Assembly: GCF_000368065.1 (NCBI RefSeq)
Contig: NZ_KB851200.1
Coordinates: 861,204-925,203, forward strand
DNA length: 64,000 nucleotides
Direction of reading: 5' to 3'
Source: Acinetobacter seifertii
Lineage (GTDB): Bacteria > Pseudomonadota > Gammaproteobacteria > Pseudomonadales > Moraxellaceae
The translations under genes were made by a program, and so were the position numbers. The notes below the pieces were generated by a model. The model searched no databases. It was not told where the DNA came from and saw only the letters and a list, made by a program, of their open reading frames with translations. Of this stretch, positions 44,645 through 53,421 are shown one piece after another. Numbering within the stretch: the first letter of the stretch is position 1; every line of letters begins with the position of its first letter.

Positions 44645-44956
44645 TTATAAACAATTTGCTGGTTTAGGAATGCCTGCTAAACGACTGAGATGGCGCGCAA
44701 CTAAACCAGTATTAAATTTTTGCTGTAAAACAGCATTATTGATATCAGGATTGACAGTTTTCATTAAGAATTTAATGAGGGGACGAGTCGCTGGAGAATG
44801 CCCAAATTGCTGATAAAATTGGCGAACCGCAGTTAAAACTTCAAAATGCCAGTCTGTTAATTCAAGATCGAGAGATTTGGCAAGTTCCTGTGCGACTTCT
44901 GGATTCCAAATCGTATAGTCGACTAAATGACCATCTTGATCTAATTCTAAATTCAT
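44645..44956 (-). CDS. tusE: TusE/DsrC-type sulfur relay protein
   Basis: This 103-residue DsrC/TusE protein has LVDYTIWNPEVAQELAKSL, LTDWHFEVLTAVRQFYQQFG and the conserved penultimate Cys (GIPKPANCL), which carries persulfide to MnmA for 2-thiouridine in tRNA. It is the last of tusD-tusC-tusB-tusE, 19 bp after tusB. Its 3' end converges on the EamA gene with 5 bp between them. Confidence 0.92.
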   Translation of the reverse strand: MNLELDQDGHLVDYTIWNPEVAQELAKSLDLELTDWHFEVLTAVRQFYQQFGHSPATRPLIKFLMKTVNPDINNAVLQQKFNTGLVARHLSRLAGIPKPANCL

Positions 44957-44975
44957 AAAAATGAGCCTAACTATA

Positions 44976-45260
44976 TTATTTCAAAGAAATACATCGATTA
45001 AATTGTAAAACCAGATCCGCAAACTGGTCATAATTTAATATCTTAACGTGAGCTAAGGTTTCTGAATCAATTAAATCTTTTTCATGAGACAAACAAGAAA
45101 CTGAGCCAAACTGCTTACAAATGCTTAGGGAAAGCTGTGCGGTTGAATCGCCCATAAAAACAATCTGATCGTCTTGATGAAAAAGCTTTTCAAGTTCTTC
45201 AATAATACGAGGGGTATGGTGATAAGAAGCTTGCACCAGATAAAGTGTTGATTGCGTCAT
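44976..45260 (-). CDS. tusB: TusB/DsrH-like sulfur relay subunit
   Basis: The start is ATG 45258-45260, with AAGGTG upstream; the longer frame begins at a TTG. The protein has 94 residues and starts MTQSTLYLVQASYHHT, a DsrH/TusB fold. Sequence in this family is poorly conserved; the assignment rests mostly on position between tusC and tusE. Confidence 0.75.
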   Translation of the reverse strand: MTQSTLYLVQASYHHTPRIIEELEKLFHQDDQIVFMGDSTAQLSLSICKQFGSVSCLSHEKDLIDSETLAHVKILNYDQFADLVLQFNRCISLK

Positions 45261-45277
45261 TAAATTTACACCTTTAT

Positions 45278-45628
45278 CTACCAATATAAGACATGATCGA
45301 AAGATTGGATGAGTTCAGTATCTAACTGAACAAACTCTAGCTCCTGCTCACTGTTTTGAACAAAAGGATGCTGTTTATTTTTGGTCTCAACAAGAATGGG
45401 ACTCAAGTCATAAAACTCAAAGCTATCCACCATGTTTGAAGCAATTTTAAAAGCATGTTGCAACTGGTCAAAGTTATGTTCATTTTGTAAGAGGCTAAGA
45501 GCTGCATCTTTCAATAATACTTTGACTGGTGAGCCAAAGGTTGCTAAAACCATAGTAGCGGCGAGGCTTTCATTGACTTGTAGGCTGGTTAGATTGGCTT
45601 GGGTCAAAATAACGAGTACAGTTTTCAC
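45278..45628 (-). CDS. tusC: TusC/DsrF-like sulfur relay subunit
   Basis: This 116-residue DsrE/F-fold protein has MKTVLVILTQANLTSLQVNE and the AATMVLATFGSPVKVLLKDAAL stretch typical of TusC. It forms the TusBCD complex, which moves sulfur from TusA to TusE. It lies 44 bp after tusD and 17 bp before tusB. Confidence 0.82.
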   Translation of the reverse strand: MKTVLVILTQANLTSLQVNESLAATMVLATFGSPVKVLLKDAALSLLQNEHNFDQLQHAFKIASNMVDSFEFYDLSPILVETKNKQHPFVQNSEQELEFVQLDTELIQSFDHVLYW

Positions 45629-45672
45629 ACAATATACCTTTTAAAAGCAACAATCTAAGTTAACAAAGTAAC

Positions 45673-46041
45673 TTAGAATTGAAGAAGACGAGAGGCTGAC
45701 TGTACTGCATCAGCAAGTTCACCTAGTCCAACTAACTCAAAGTTGTCTGCTAGGTTGTGATGACTAAGTTGATGGCGACTCGCATTTTCTGCATCGGTAA
45801 TACCACGTGCAAGGGCGGCGCTGACACAGACAGGAAGTCGGATCGAGAGCTTTTGCCATTCATGCGTTAAATTACGCTGGTCGTCAGGAACCCACTGAAA
45901 ATCATTCGCAACCTGAACGCCATCTTGGTAAAAGAATACACGAAAGTCTTCATTTTTACTTTTGAGTGCCTGAGCAAGGCCCAGTGCATGCCAAGCATGG
46001 ATTGAAGTAGGAGCAGAGGTTATTAGTAGTAATGTACTCAT
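45673..46041 (-). CDS. tusD: TusD/DsrE sulfur relay subunit
   Basis: This 122-residue protein has a DsrE fold with the persulfide-carrying cysteine in LPVCVSAALARGI and the motif ALGLAQAL ... VFFYQDGV. It is the catalytic member of TusBCD and the first gene of the cluster. Confidence 0.88.
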   Translation of the reverse strand: MSTLLLITSAPTSIHAWHALGLAQALKSKNEDFRVFFYQDGVQVANDFQWVPDDQRNLTHEWQKLSIRLPVCVSAALARGITDAENASRHQLSHHNLADNFELVGLGELADAVQSASRLLQF

Positions 46042-46106
46042 TGAGAATTCACTATGGTCATACGTCTAAATGGGCGTAGATACATTAAGAGAAAGGTAAG
46101 TATACA

Positions 46107-47114
46107 ATGATTTTAGTGACAGGTGGTTTAGGCTTTATCGGTTCACACATTGCATTGAGTCTGTTGGCTCAACGCCAAGAAGTGGTTATTGTCGATAATT
46201 TGGCTAACTCGACCTTGCAAACGCTTGAGCGGTTAGAATACATCTCTGGTATGTACGTTCCGTTTGTTAAACTTGATGTACGTAATACACCTGCATTGAA
46301 TAAGGTATTTGAACAATACTCAATTGATGCAGTCATTCACACCGCTGGTTTTAAATCCATTGAAGAATCTAACTTAAAACCGCTCGAATATTATAACGAT
46401 AATGTCAGTTGCATCATGAGTCTATTACGTGCGATGCAACGTACAGGAGTTCGTCATTTTATCCATTTATCTAGCTTGGCTGTCTATGGGAAATCTGATT
46501 TAGAACTGAGTGAAACACAAGATTTCAACTACGCTTATCCAAATCCATATATAAAATCTCAACAGATGATTGAAGAAATCATCCGTGATACCTATAAAAT
46601 TGATCATGAATGGAAAATTGCGATCTTACGCCTATCAAATATTGTAGGTGCTTTTGAGCATGGTGTATTAGGTGAGTATGTTGCGCAGCTTCCTAAAAAT
46701 ATTGTACCGCTTGCATTGCAAGTAGCAGCCATGCAGCGTGATTTAATTGAATTACAAGACCAAGTGTCTACCGAAGACCATACTGTAGAGCGTAGTTTTC
46801 TACATGTCTTAGATGTATGCGAAGCTGTAAGTGCAACTCTACTATGGCTACGTGATCAAACCCATTGCTGTGAAGCATTTAATATTGCACATGACCAAGT
46901 ACATTCAATTCGTCAGTTATTAGATGAAATTTCACAAGTGACCCAAGCTGAAATTCCGACACAATCGGCAATTTATAAACATGAAGAATTGGCTCAACTT
47001 GGTGCAAATGTAGGAAAAGCAAAAACTTTATTACAATGGAATCCGAAACGAACTTTAAAGCAAATGATTGAAGATGAATGGAGATTCTATCAAAACACAT
47101 TAAATGGAAGATAA
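46107..47114 (+). CDS. GalE-like NAD-dependent epimerase with altered active site
   Basis: This 335-residue extended short-chain dehydrogenase has the nucleotide motif TGGLGFIGSH, VIHTAGFKSIEES and HLSSLAVYG as in UDP-glucose 4-epimerase. The catalytic YxxxK motif reads YIKSQ, so the usual lysine is glutamine while Tyr and the upstream Ser are kept. It lacks the best-conserved GalE C-terminal segments and has an insertion around 185-215. It may bind a nucleotide sugar but epimerise poorly or do another reaction. No other sugar gene is next to it. Confidence 0.75.
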   Translation: MILVTGGLGFIGSHIALSLLAQRQEVVIVDNLANSTLQTLERLEYISGMYVPFVKLDVRNTPALNKVFEQYSIDAVIHTAGFKSIEESNLKPLEYYNDNVSCIMSLLRAMQRTGVRHFIHLSSLAVYGKSDLELSETQDFNYAYPNPYIKSQQMIEEIIRDTYKIDHEWKIAILRLSNIVGAFEHGVLGEYVAQLPKNIVPLALQVAAMQRDLIELQDQVSTEDHTVERSFLHVLDVCEAVSATLLWLRDQTHCCEAFNIAHDQVHSIRQLLDEISQVTQAEIPTQSAIYKHEELAQLGANVGKAKTLLQWNPKRTLKQMIEDEWRFYQNTLNGR

Positions 47115-47228
47115 GATAATGATTCTTATTTACAATAATGGAATGCTTGAGTACGATATTAAAATTAACTAGCCAAAGCAAAAATTGCTTCAGCCCGTGA
47201 GTTCTTTAACCAGATAACCGAGGTTTCT

Positions 47229-48623
47229 ATGCAAACACGAATTGAACATGACACTATGGGTGAGATTGAAGTTCCAAATGAAGCGCTATGGGGAGCACAA
47301 ACCCAACGTAGCTTACAGAACTTCAAAATCGGGCAGGAGCGTTTACCCCGTGCCATGATTCGAGCGATGGGATTGGTAAAAAAAGCAGCAGCAATAACCA
47401 ATGCAGAGTTAGGACAGTTACCACAAGATTTAAGTCAATATATTGTGGGCGCTGCCGAAGAAGTGATTGCAGGAAAATGGGACTCACAGTTCCCACTCGT
47501 AGTTTGGCAAACAGGTTCTGGTACACAAAGCAACATGAACTGTAATGAAGTGATTGCCAATATTGCCAACCAAAAATTAGGTGAAGTGCTGGGCGCACAA
47601 AAACCAGTACATCCAAATGATCATGTCAATCGTGCGCAATCTACCAATGACTCATTTCCAACAGCTATTCACGTAGCAGCAAGTTTGCAAATTAATGAAT
47701 TGCTGATTCCAGCTGTAGAGCAGCTTAAAGCGACTTTGCAGAAGAAGTCCGATGAGTTTCACGATATTGTTAAAATTGGCCGTACTCATTTGCAAGATGC
47801 TACACCATTAACCTTAGGCCAAGAATTTAGTGGTTATGTTTCTCAGCTTGAGCACGGTTTAGTACGTCTACAACAAGCTTTAACTGGTTTATATGAGTTG
47901 CCATTGGGCGGCACAGCAGTAGGAACAGGGTTAAATGCTCATCCTGACTATGCTGTTAAGGCAGCAACTCAGCTTGCAGCTTTAACAGGTTTGCCATTTG
48001 TTACTGCTCCTAATAAATTTGAAGCACTTGCAGGGCGTGATGCCGCTGTTTTTGCATCAGGTGCATTAAAAACGCTTGCAGTAAGCTTAAATAAGATTGC
48101 TAACGATATTCGTTGGTTAGCAAGTGGGCCACGCTGTGGTTTTGGGGAAATTCGCATTCCTGAAAATGAACCAGGCTCAAGTATTATGCCAGGTAAAGTG
48201 AACCCAACTCAAAGTGAAGCAATGACCATGGTGGTTGCACAAGTGCTTGGTAACGATACCACTATTAATATCGCTGGTGCTTCGGGTAACTTCGAATTAA
48301 ACGTATTTATGCCAGTGATTGCTTATAATTTATTGCAATCTATTCAGCTTCTTGGCGATGCATGTAATAGTTTTAATGATCACTGTGCGGTTGGAATTGA
48401 ACCTAATCGCGATAAAATTGACCACTTCTTGCATAACTCTCTCATGTTAGTTACTGCATTAAATCCAGTTATTGGTTATGAAAACTCTGCAAAAGTAGCG
48501 AAAACTGCGTATAAAGAGAATAAGACTTTAAAACAAGTGGCTGTTGAGCTTGGTTTAGTAACAGCAGAACAGTTTGACGAGGTCGTTAAACCTGAAAAAA
48601 TGGTTTCGCCAAATAGTAAATAA
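47229..48623 (+). CDS. fumC: Class II fumarate hydratase
   Basis: This 464-residue protein has all superfamily blocks: [14 protein letters not shown], the substrate-binding Thr/Asn stretch [26 protein letters not shown] [14 protein letters not shown], and the catalytic signature [11 protein letters not shown]. It interconverts fumarate and malate in the TCA cycle without an iron-sulfur cluster. It is a single gene with a long hairpin after it. Confidence 0.97.
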   Translation: MQTRIEHDTMGEIEVPNEALWGAQTQRSLQNFKIGQERLPRAMIRAMGLVKKAAAITNAELGQLPQDLSQYIVGAAEEVIAGKWDSQFPLVVWQTGSGTQSNMNCNEVIANIANQKLGEVLGAQKPVHPNDHVNRAQSTNDSFPTAIHVAASLQINELLIPAVEQLKATLQKKSDEFHDIVKIGRTHLQDATPLTLGQEFSGYVSQLEHGLVRLQQALTGLYELPLGGTAVGTGLNAHPDYAVKAATQLAALTGLPFVTAPNKFEALAGRDAAVFASGALKTLAVSLNKIANDIRWLASGPRCGFGEIRIPENEPGSSIMPGKVNPTQSEAMTMVVAQVLGNDTTINIAGASGNFELNVFMPVIAYNLLQSIQLLGDACNSFNDHCAVGIEPNRDKIDHFLHNSLMLVTALNPVIGYENSAKVAKTAYKENKTLKQVAVELGLVTAEQFDEVVKPEKMVSPNSK

Positions 48624-48632
48624 GCAGTCTAT

Positions 48633-48689
48633 ATAGCCATCAGTAGTGCCATTTTGTACTGAATGTACAGATAAACTACTGATGGCTAT
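48633..48689. terminator. Long hairpin after fumC
   Basis: A perfect 15-bp stem, ATAGCCATCAGTAGT / ACTACTGATGGCTAT (48633-48647 with 48675-48689), has a small inner stem TGTAC / GTACA. There is no clear T-run, so it may protect the 3' end of the mRNA rather than terminate. Confidence 0.5.
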
Positions 48690-48754
48690 TATATGTACGC
48701 ATTAAATCTATAGCTTTTGATATGTGCTCTAACTTATTAGGTTGAGAATAAAAG

Positions 48755-49051
48755 CTACATCAGTAGATCTTCTATATATTCCCAACCATTTACTTTCATT
48801 TCTTCAAATTTTCTTTTTAGTTCTTCTTTCGTGTATTCATGAGCATCTTTTGCTAAAAGAACATGATAAGAATTAGAGGTCGGATCTATAGTGACCTCTG
48901 TAATTTCTATCGGTTCAATCACACCATTTTCGGTCAAACCAAGATCGGTAAAGCACATTCCTTTTACTGGAATAACGCTGCATTCATATTCTTTTGAAAT
49001 AAAATAGTGATTTGAATAAGTTGAATAGGTACGTGAAGCTCGAATCTTCAT
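48755..49051 (-). CDS. Small hypothetical protein
   Basis: The start is ATG 49049-49051, with AAAGGAGAG just upstream. 98 residues, soluble. It has two Cys in a short region (YECSVIPVKGMC) and a charged C-terminal helix (AHEYTKEELKRKFEEMKVN). No family is recognised. It stands alone between fumC and the next hypothetical gene. Confidence 0.6.
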   Translation of the reverse strand: MKIRASRTYSTYSNHYFISKEYECSVIPVKGMCFTDLGLTENGVIEPIEITEVTIDPTSNSYHVLLAKDAHEYTKEELKRKFEEMKVNGWEYIEDLLM

Positions 49052-49190
49052 TGATCTCTCCTTTATTTGTAGGGAAGACATCAATAGTTTGGTGTCTTTT
49101 AACTGTTAAAACTGTTTAATTTTTATTGTTTATTTACTATGAATCTTTGTTTTTTATAATTTTTAACCCTCTATCTCAAAGTTTCTTATA

Positions 49191-49216
49191 GAAGCCTTCC
49201 ATTAAAAGAAGGCTTC
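49191..49216. terminator. Hairpin downstream of a small secreted-protein gene
   Basis: GAAGCCTTC / GAAGGCTTC (49191-49199 with 49208-49216) has an 8-base loop. It lies 16 bp after the minus-strand stop at 49232. No long T-run is present, so it is weak or factor-assisted. Confidence 0.45.
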
Positions 49217-49231
49217 AGAATATATAAAAGC

Positions 49232-49690
49232 TTATTTTAAAATTTTGTAAACTTTCTCTTTGTATTCGTCGTTGGAAATGACTCCTTTATCGTATTGCTG
49301 TTTTAATGATCTATATTGTTGAATACGAATATCTCTTTTGAGACCTATATCATCATGATTTCTAATGTAGTAGAGACTTCGGTCATGATCACTCATATTC
49401 ACAGTTGGATCTGGAGAGTGAGAGTATGTATTTTGTGGTTTCTCATCTTGGTATTGTTTGGCAATTTTAAAAAAATCTACTGCTTTCTTGTTCGAATCGG
49501 AACGAAAAGGATTGTATTGTGATTCGTTAAACTTATGATTTGAATTGTTTATCTCAAGCATACTTCTATGGCGATTCGATTTTTGGTCATAAAACTCTTG
49601 TTCAGTTGGGAAGGTAATCGTTTCAGAAAATACAGAAGAACAAAAAGTAGCAATACTTAAAAATAATAAAATTAACTGTGATCTATTCAT
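49232..49690 (-). CDS. Secreted protein with SHOCT-like C terminus, unknown function
   Basis: This 152-residue protein has a signal peptide (MNRSQLILLFLSIATFCSSVFS) cleaved before ETITFP. The middle is polar and probably disordered. The last 30 residues (YRSLKQQYDKGVISNDEYKEK) match the short SHOCT helix-turn-helix pattern found at the ends of many exported or oligomerising proteins. Function unknown. Confidence 0.65.
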   Translation of the reverse strand: MNRSQLILLFLSIATFCSSVFSETITFPTEQEFYDQKSNRHRSMLEINNSNHKFNESQYNPFRSDSNKKAVDFFKIAKQYQDEKPQNTYSHSPDPTVNMSDHDRSLYYIRNHDDIGLKRDIRIQQYRSLKQQYDKGVISNDEYKEKVYKILK

Positions 49691-50001
49691 TTCTTTGGGA
49701 GCCAGATGAAATTGAGTAAATCACTGTATTGTAACATTAAATCTTAATAAGAGGCTGAGTTGTAGTATATTTAATGATCACTCACTTTTTGAGCTATTAA
49801 TTCATATCTGCGCTCTTTACAAAGTTAATTGAATTTAATTGTTCTTATATAGCTTAATCAAACTAACTTAGAGTTGAATAAGCTGTCATAATTGTTAAAA
49901 TGCCCACCTTATCCTGTTTTTGTATTGTTTTTAATTTGCATTTATTTTGCGATATGGAAATTAAACACATAATAAACAGTTGCTTAGCTAAGGATTTTTG
50001 A
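49691..50001. other. Divergent intergenic region, 311 bp
   Basis: It contains promoters for the genes at 49690 (minus) and 50002 (plus). AAGGA lies just before ATG 50002. No repeat or RNA structure stands out. Confidence 0.4.
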
Positions 50002-50493
50002 ATGCTCTCGATTTATTTAACAGATACCGAACAACATGTGCAGTTTAATGATTACCCAAGTGATCAGTCTGTTAAATTTCTGTTAAATCTTAAAAAGATT
50101 TTTCCAAGTACTGGTGATTTACTGTTACCTGTTTTACCCGAAGATAATAATCTGGAAAACGTAACTTGGGAATCAACGACAAAAGACTTTGAAATCTTCA
50201 AAAAATTGTTGGCAGGTTGGGGTGTTATTGAGCTTCGTTTAAATGCAATCACAACATATAAAGATAAAAATTTTGCAAATGAGCTCATTAAACAAGCTCA
50301 ATCTAAACGTAAAAAAGTAGCACAAAAAAATCATCAACTGTCTTTAGTCGCGTTGGATTATATTTTTATGCACGAAATTCATGCACTAATTGATGCTGAG
50401 TTGGTCACAATTGGTGAGAAGTTTTATTTACCAACCTTGCGAGAGCAATGGAAAGGTCTAGTTTCTGACCAAGTGCTTGAAGGAAAGCTCTAA
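50002..50493 (+). CDS. Hypothetical cytoplasmic protein
   Basis: This 163-residue protein has no signal or membrane segment. It has a mixed fold with a central basic stretch (AQSKRKKVAQKN) and C-terminal alpha-helices (LVALDYIFMHEIHALIDAEL). The ATG follows AAGGA. No family is recognised. It is a single gene with its own strong terminator. Confidence 0.65.
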   Translation: MLSIYLTDTEQHVQFNDYPSDQSVKFLLNLKKIFPSTGDLLLPVLPEDNNLENVTWESTTKDFEIFKKLLAGWGVIELRLNAITTYKDKNFANELIKQAQSKRKKVAQKNHQLSLVALDYIFMHEIHALIDAELVTIGEKFYLPTLREQWKGLVSDQVLEGKL

Positions 50494-50501
50494 TAAATAG
50501 C

Positions 50502-50533
50502 AAAAGGTGAATTTAAATAATTCACCTTTTTTT
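50502..50533 (+). terminator. Intrinsic terminator
   Basis: AAAAGGTGAATT / AATTCACCTTTT (50502-50513 with 50519-50530) has a 5-base loop and a T-run to 50533. Confidence 0.93.
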
Positions 50534-50646
50534 ATAATTAAATCAAATACTTTCTTATTTAATTAAATTGTTGTACAAAAGTTTACAAGAAAAGAATGCG
50601 TTTTTTTAAAAGTGGCAGATACATTGCTTATATAAATACAAAATTA

Positions 50647-50862
50647 TTGCGGGAGAGAGGTTCTTAGGAACCCGCCGAAGGAGCAACAGGCCCGGAAACT
50701 CTCAGGCAAAAGGACTGTAATAATTAAAAAATCTGGAGAGCAGCTTAAGATTTATAAGCATGAAGAATAAAAACTTATAAGTCATAAACTCACCGAAGGG
50801 GAAGATCGAAATGCTAAAAGGTAGTGTTTAGGTCGAAACTCTCAGGTACAAATGACAGATGG
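50647..50862 (+). ncRNA. Tandem glycine riboswitch
   Basis: Two glycine (gcvT-type) aptamers lie in series. The first, about 50647-50720, has GCGGGAGAG, CCGCCGAAGGAGCAA and GGAAACTCTCAGGCAAAAGGA. The second, about 50731-50862, has TCTGGAGAG, CACCGAAGGGGAAG and CGAAACTCTCAGGTACAAATGACAGAT, with P1 closing between 50731 and 50860. The aptamer cores GAAGGRGNAA and AAACTCTCAGG are diagnostic. Their linker is short and A-rich, as in cooperative tandem forms. The gene it precedes is the dadA-like dehydrogenase at 50905. Confidence 0.93.
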
Positions 50863-50872
50863 GCTGTACTGA

Positions 50873-50898
50873 TGAAATGTTTTTGCATTTCAGAGGAG
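50873..50898 (+). promoter_or_regulatory. Hairpin abutting the dadA ribosome site
   Basis: TGAAATG / CATTTCA (50873-50879 with 50886-50892) ends directly at the ribosome site GAGGAG (50893-50898). It sits between the riboswitch and the start codon, so it may serve as the expression platform for translation control. No terminator T-run is visible. Confidence 0.5.
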
Positions 50899-50904
50899 TC
50901 TGTT

Positions 50905-52149
50905 ATGCCACATGTTATTGTGATTGGTGCAGGAATCACAGGGGTTACTTCAGCCTATGAATTATCTCAATTAGGTTACCAAGTCACAGTGATTGATCGC
51001 CATCTTTATCCAGCTATGGAAACATCATTTGCAAATGGAGGGCAATTATCTGCTTGTAATGCAGAAGTCTGGAACCAGAAAGCGACTGTTATAAAAGGTT
51101 TTAAATGGATGAGGCAAAAAGATGCTCCTCTATTACTTAACCCTTCTTTTAGTTTGCACAAATATAGCTGGTTAGTTGAGTTTCTATCTCATATTAAAAA
51201 TTATGAGGCTAACACCATAGAAACTGTTCGCTTAGCATTGCTCGCTCGTAAGCGCTTGTTTGAAGTCGCTGAAAAAGAGCAGCTTCAATTTGATTTGGAG
51301 AAACGCGGTATTCTTCATATGTATCACAGTAAGGCTGATTATGACGTTGCTAAACAGGTGAATGACGTCTTAAACAAAGGTACTTTGGAGCGCTATTCAG
51401 TTTCACCAGAGGAAATGAAGACAATCGAGCCATCTTTAACTGGTGATTACTTTGGGGGTTATTACACTCCAAGTGATGCAACTGGAGACATTCATAAATA
51501 TTCAACAGCTTTAGCTGAAAAGACTAAACAATATGGTGTTCAGTATAAATTTGGACTTGAAGTGACTGATATTAAGTGTCACACAGATAAAGTAGTGTTG
51601 AATTGTCAGCCAAGTGCTGAACATCCTCATCTTTCTCAATCAGATAGCTTTCAATTGGAAGGTGATGTTCTGGTTGTTTGTGGTGGTGTCGGAAGTTATC
51701 AGTTGGCTGATATGGTCGGTGAGCGTGTAAATGTTTATCCAGTTAAAGGCTATTCAATTACTGTCCAATTGAAAGATGAGAAAAGTATTAAAAATGCGCC
51801 ATGGGTGAGTTTGCTTGATGAAAGCGCCAAAATTGTAACGTCTCGTTTAGGCCAAGATCGTTTACGTATTGCAGGTACAGCTGAATTTAACGGCTATAAT
51901 CGAGATATTCGAGCGGATCGTATTCAACCCCTAGTGAATTGGGTGAATCGTAATTTTGACATTTCAACTGAGCATGTTGTTCCATGGGCAGGTTTAAGGC
52001 CGATGATGCCTAATATGCTGCCAGTCGTAAAACAGTCTAAACAGCCACGAGTTTTTTATAATACCGGACATGGCCATTTAGGTTGGACTTTATCAGCAGC
52101 GACAGCTGTTTTGGTGAGTCAAGATATTCTACAAAAATATCCAACTTAA
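50905..52149 (+). CDS. dadA: D-amino acid dehydrogenase / glycine-oxidising FAD enzyme (DadA-like)
   Basis: The start is ATG 50905, with AGAGGAG 8 bases upstream; frames reaching back to 50824 run into the riboswitch. 414 residues. The FAD-binding motif is VIVIGAGITGVTSAYEL, then YPAMETSFANGGQLSACNAEVW, and the C-terminal DAO-type PWAGLRPMMPNMLPVV and NTGHGHLGWTLS. DadA converts D-amino acids to 2-oxo acids and passes electrons to the respiratory chain. Control by glycine suggests that glycine itself, or D-amino acids interconverted with it, is the substrate here. Confidence 0.88.
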   Translation: MPHVIVIGAGITGVTSAYELSQLGYQVTVIDRHLYPAMETSFANGGQLSACNAEVWNQKATVIKGFKWMRQKDAPLLLNPSFSLHKYSWLVEFLSHIKNYEANTIETVRLALLARKRLFEVAEKEQLQFDLEKRGILHMYHSKADYDVAKQVNDVLNKGTLERYSVSPEEMKTIEPSLTGDYFGGYYTPSDATGDIHKYSTALAEKTKQYGVQYKFGLEVTDIKCHTDKVVLNCQPSAEHPHLSQSDSFQLEGDVLVVCGGVGSYQLADMVGERVNVYPVKGYSITVQLKDEKSIKNAPWVSLLDESAKIVTSRLGQDRLRIAGTAEFNGYNRDIRADRIQPLVNWVNRNFDISTEHVVPWAGLRPMMPNMLPVVKQSKQPRVFYNTGHGHLGWTLSAATAVLVSQDILQKYPT

Positions 52150-52154
52150 AAAAG

Positions 52155-52184
52155 AAAAGCCAGTGTAGATTCACTGGCTTTTTT
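52155..52184 (+). terminator. Intrinsic terminator after dadA
   Basis: AAAAGCCAGTG / CACTGGCTTTT (52155-52165 with 52172-52182) with a T-run; it lies between two convergent genes and can work both ways. Confidence 0.92.
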
Positions 52185-52196
52185 GTTTTATATCAA

Positions 52197-52838
52197 CTAA
52201 TCATATAGTCTATAAACACCAGTAAATCGTTCACAGCCTTTTTGTTGGGTTTTCACTACAAGTAAAGCTTTTTGGAAATCGAACTTATATTTGCAGTTAT
52301 GTTCGTTGTCTAAAATTTCACTTTTCTGTTCAGGAGAGCTATAAGCCATTAGTGAAATAGTTTGAGTATCTTTTCGGTTATTCGGATTACGGTAAGCTAA
52401 TCCTTCGATTTTGATTTTATCTTTAGCAAGTTGATGAATTTGTAAATGAACAGGTTGAGCTGCAATATGCCCATTTTCAAATTTAAGATAATGCTGTGTT
52501 AGGGTTTGCTTAAGTGATGCATAAAAGTTTAAATCATCCCCACGTATATCAAACTGTTGTTGAAAACATGAAGTGTTTTTGCATTGTTGAGTATGTTTAA
52601 ACCACAAAGTCTGCGTATCTTGTAGAAGTTTTAAGGGGGCATCTGTAACTAAGTATGCAGAAAGATATTGATTGTTGAGTTGCTTACGCGCTTCACTAAA
52701 GGTTTTTGAGCAGATTTTGAGCTCAGATTTTGAATTTGAGCAGTCGATAGATTCCGCAAAAACAAATGGTGAGCATAAACAACTCAATGTCACGACAAAA
52801 CTTAATTTCAATTGATTCATATCAGTATTCGACGGCAT
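52197..52838 (-). CDS. Periplasmic hypothetical protein (LprI-like cysteine pattern)
   Basis: This protein has 213 residues from ATG 52836-52838; the second ATG at 52818-52820 gives a standard signal peptide (MNQLKLSFVVTLSCLCSPFVFA). The mature part opens ESIDCSNSKSELKICSKTFSEA, like the DUF1311/LprI group of lysozyme-inhibitor-type proteins, with further Cys in QQCKNTSCFQQ and late CERF. Function unknown; likely periplasmic and disulfide-bonded. Confidence 0.68.
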   Translation of the reverse strand: MPSNTDMNQLKLSFVVTLSCLCSPFVFAESIDCSNSKSELKICSKTFSEARKQLNNQYLSAYLVTDAPLKLLQDTQTLWFKHTQQCKNTSCFQQQFDIRGDDLNFYASLKQTLTQHYLKFENGHIAAQPVHLQIHQLAKDKIKIEGLAYRNPNNRKDTQTISLMAYSSPEQKSEILDNEHNCKYKFDFQKALLVVKTQQKGCERFTGVYRLYD

Positions 52839-52938
52839 GATCGCTTATACTTTCAGTCTACTTTGCTAAGTGTACTATAGCGAAACACAACAGCTGAATA
52901 CAAGATTTCTTAAGTTTTTATAAAAGGGAAGAGTTGAT

Positions 52939-53421
52939 ATGGTTGCTCAAATTCGTATTGGACAAGGAATGGATGTACATGCCTTTGAAGAGGGTAACTT
53001 CGTAACTTTGGCTGGCGTTCAGATTCCACATACGCATGGCTTGAAAGCACATTCTGATGGCGATGTTGTGTTACATGCGCTATGTGATGCTTTACTCGGT
53101 GCACTGGCGCTTGGTGATATTGGTCAGCATTTTCCAGATACCGATCCAGAGTTTAAAGGAGCGGATAGCCGTGTACTGCTAAAACACGTTTATCAATTAA
53201 TATTAGACCGTGGTTATCGTTTGAATAATGCTGATATTACTGTAGCTTGCGAACGTCCTAAATTAGCGAAACATAATTTAGAGATGCGCCAAAGCATTGC
53301 AGATGTTTTGAATGTGGATTTAAATCAAATTAGTATCAAAGCGACCACTACCGAAAAACTTGGGTTTACGGGTCGCCAAGAAGGAATTTTAGCAACAGCG
53401 ACAGTATTAATCTCTAATTAA
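52939..53421 (+). CDS. ispF: 2-C-methyl-D-erythritol 2,4-cyclodiphosphate synthase
   Basis: This 160-residue enzyme of the non-mevalonate isoprenoid pathway has the metal site GQGMDVHAF and [19 protein letters not shown], and the signature [13 protein letters not shown]. Length is normal. It converges on the phosphatase-like gene with a 4-base overlap. Dxr of the same pathway lies at the right edge of the window. Confidence 0.97.
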   Translation: MVAQIRIGQGMDVHAFEEGNFVTLAGVQIPHTHGLKAHSDGDVVLHALCDALLGALALGDIGQHFPDTDPEFKGADSRVLLKHVYQLILDRGYRLNNADITVACERPKLAKHNLEMRQSIADVLNVDLNQISIKATTTEKLGFTGRQEGILATATVLISN

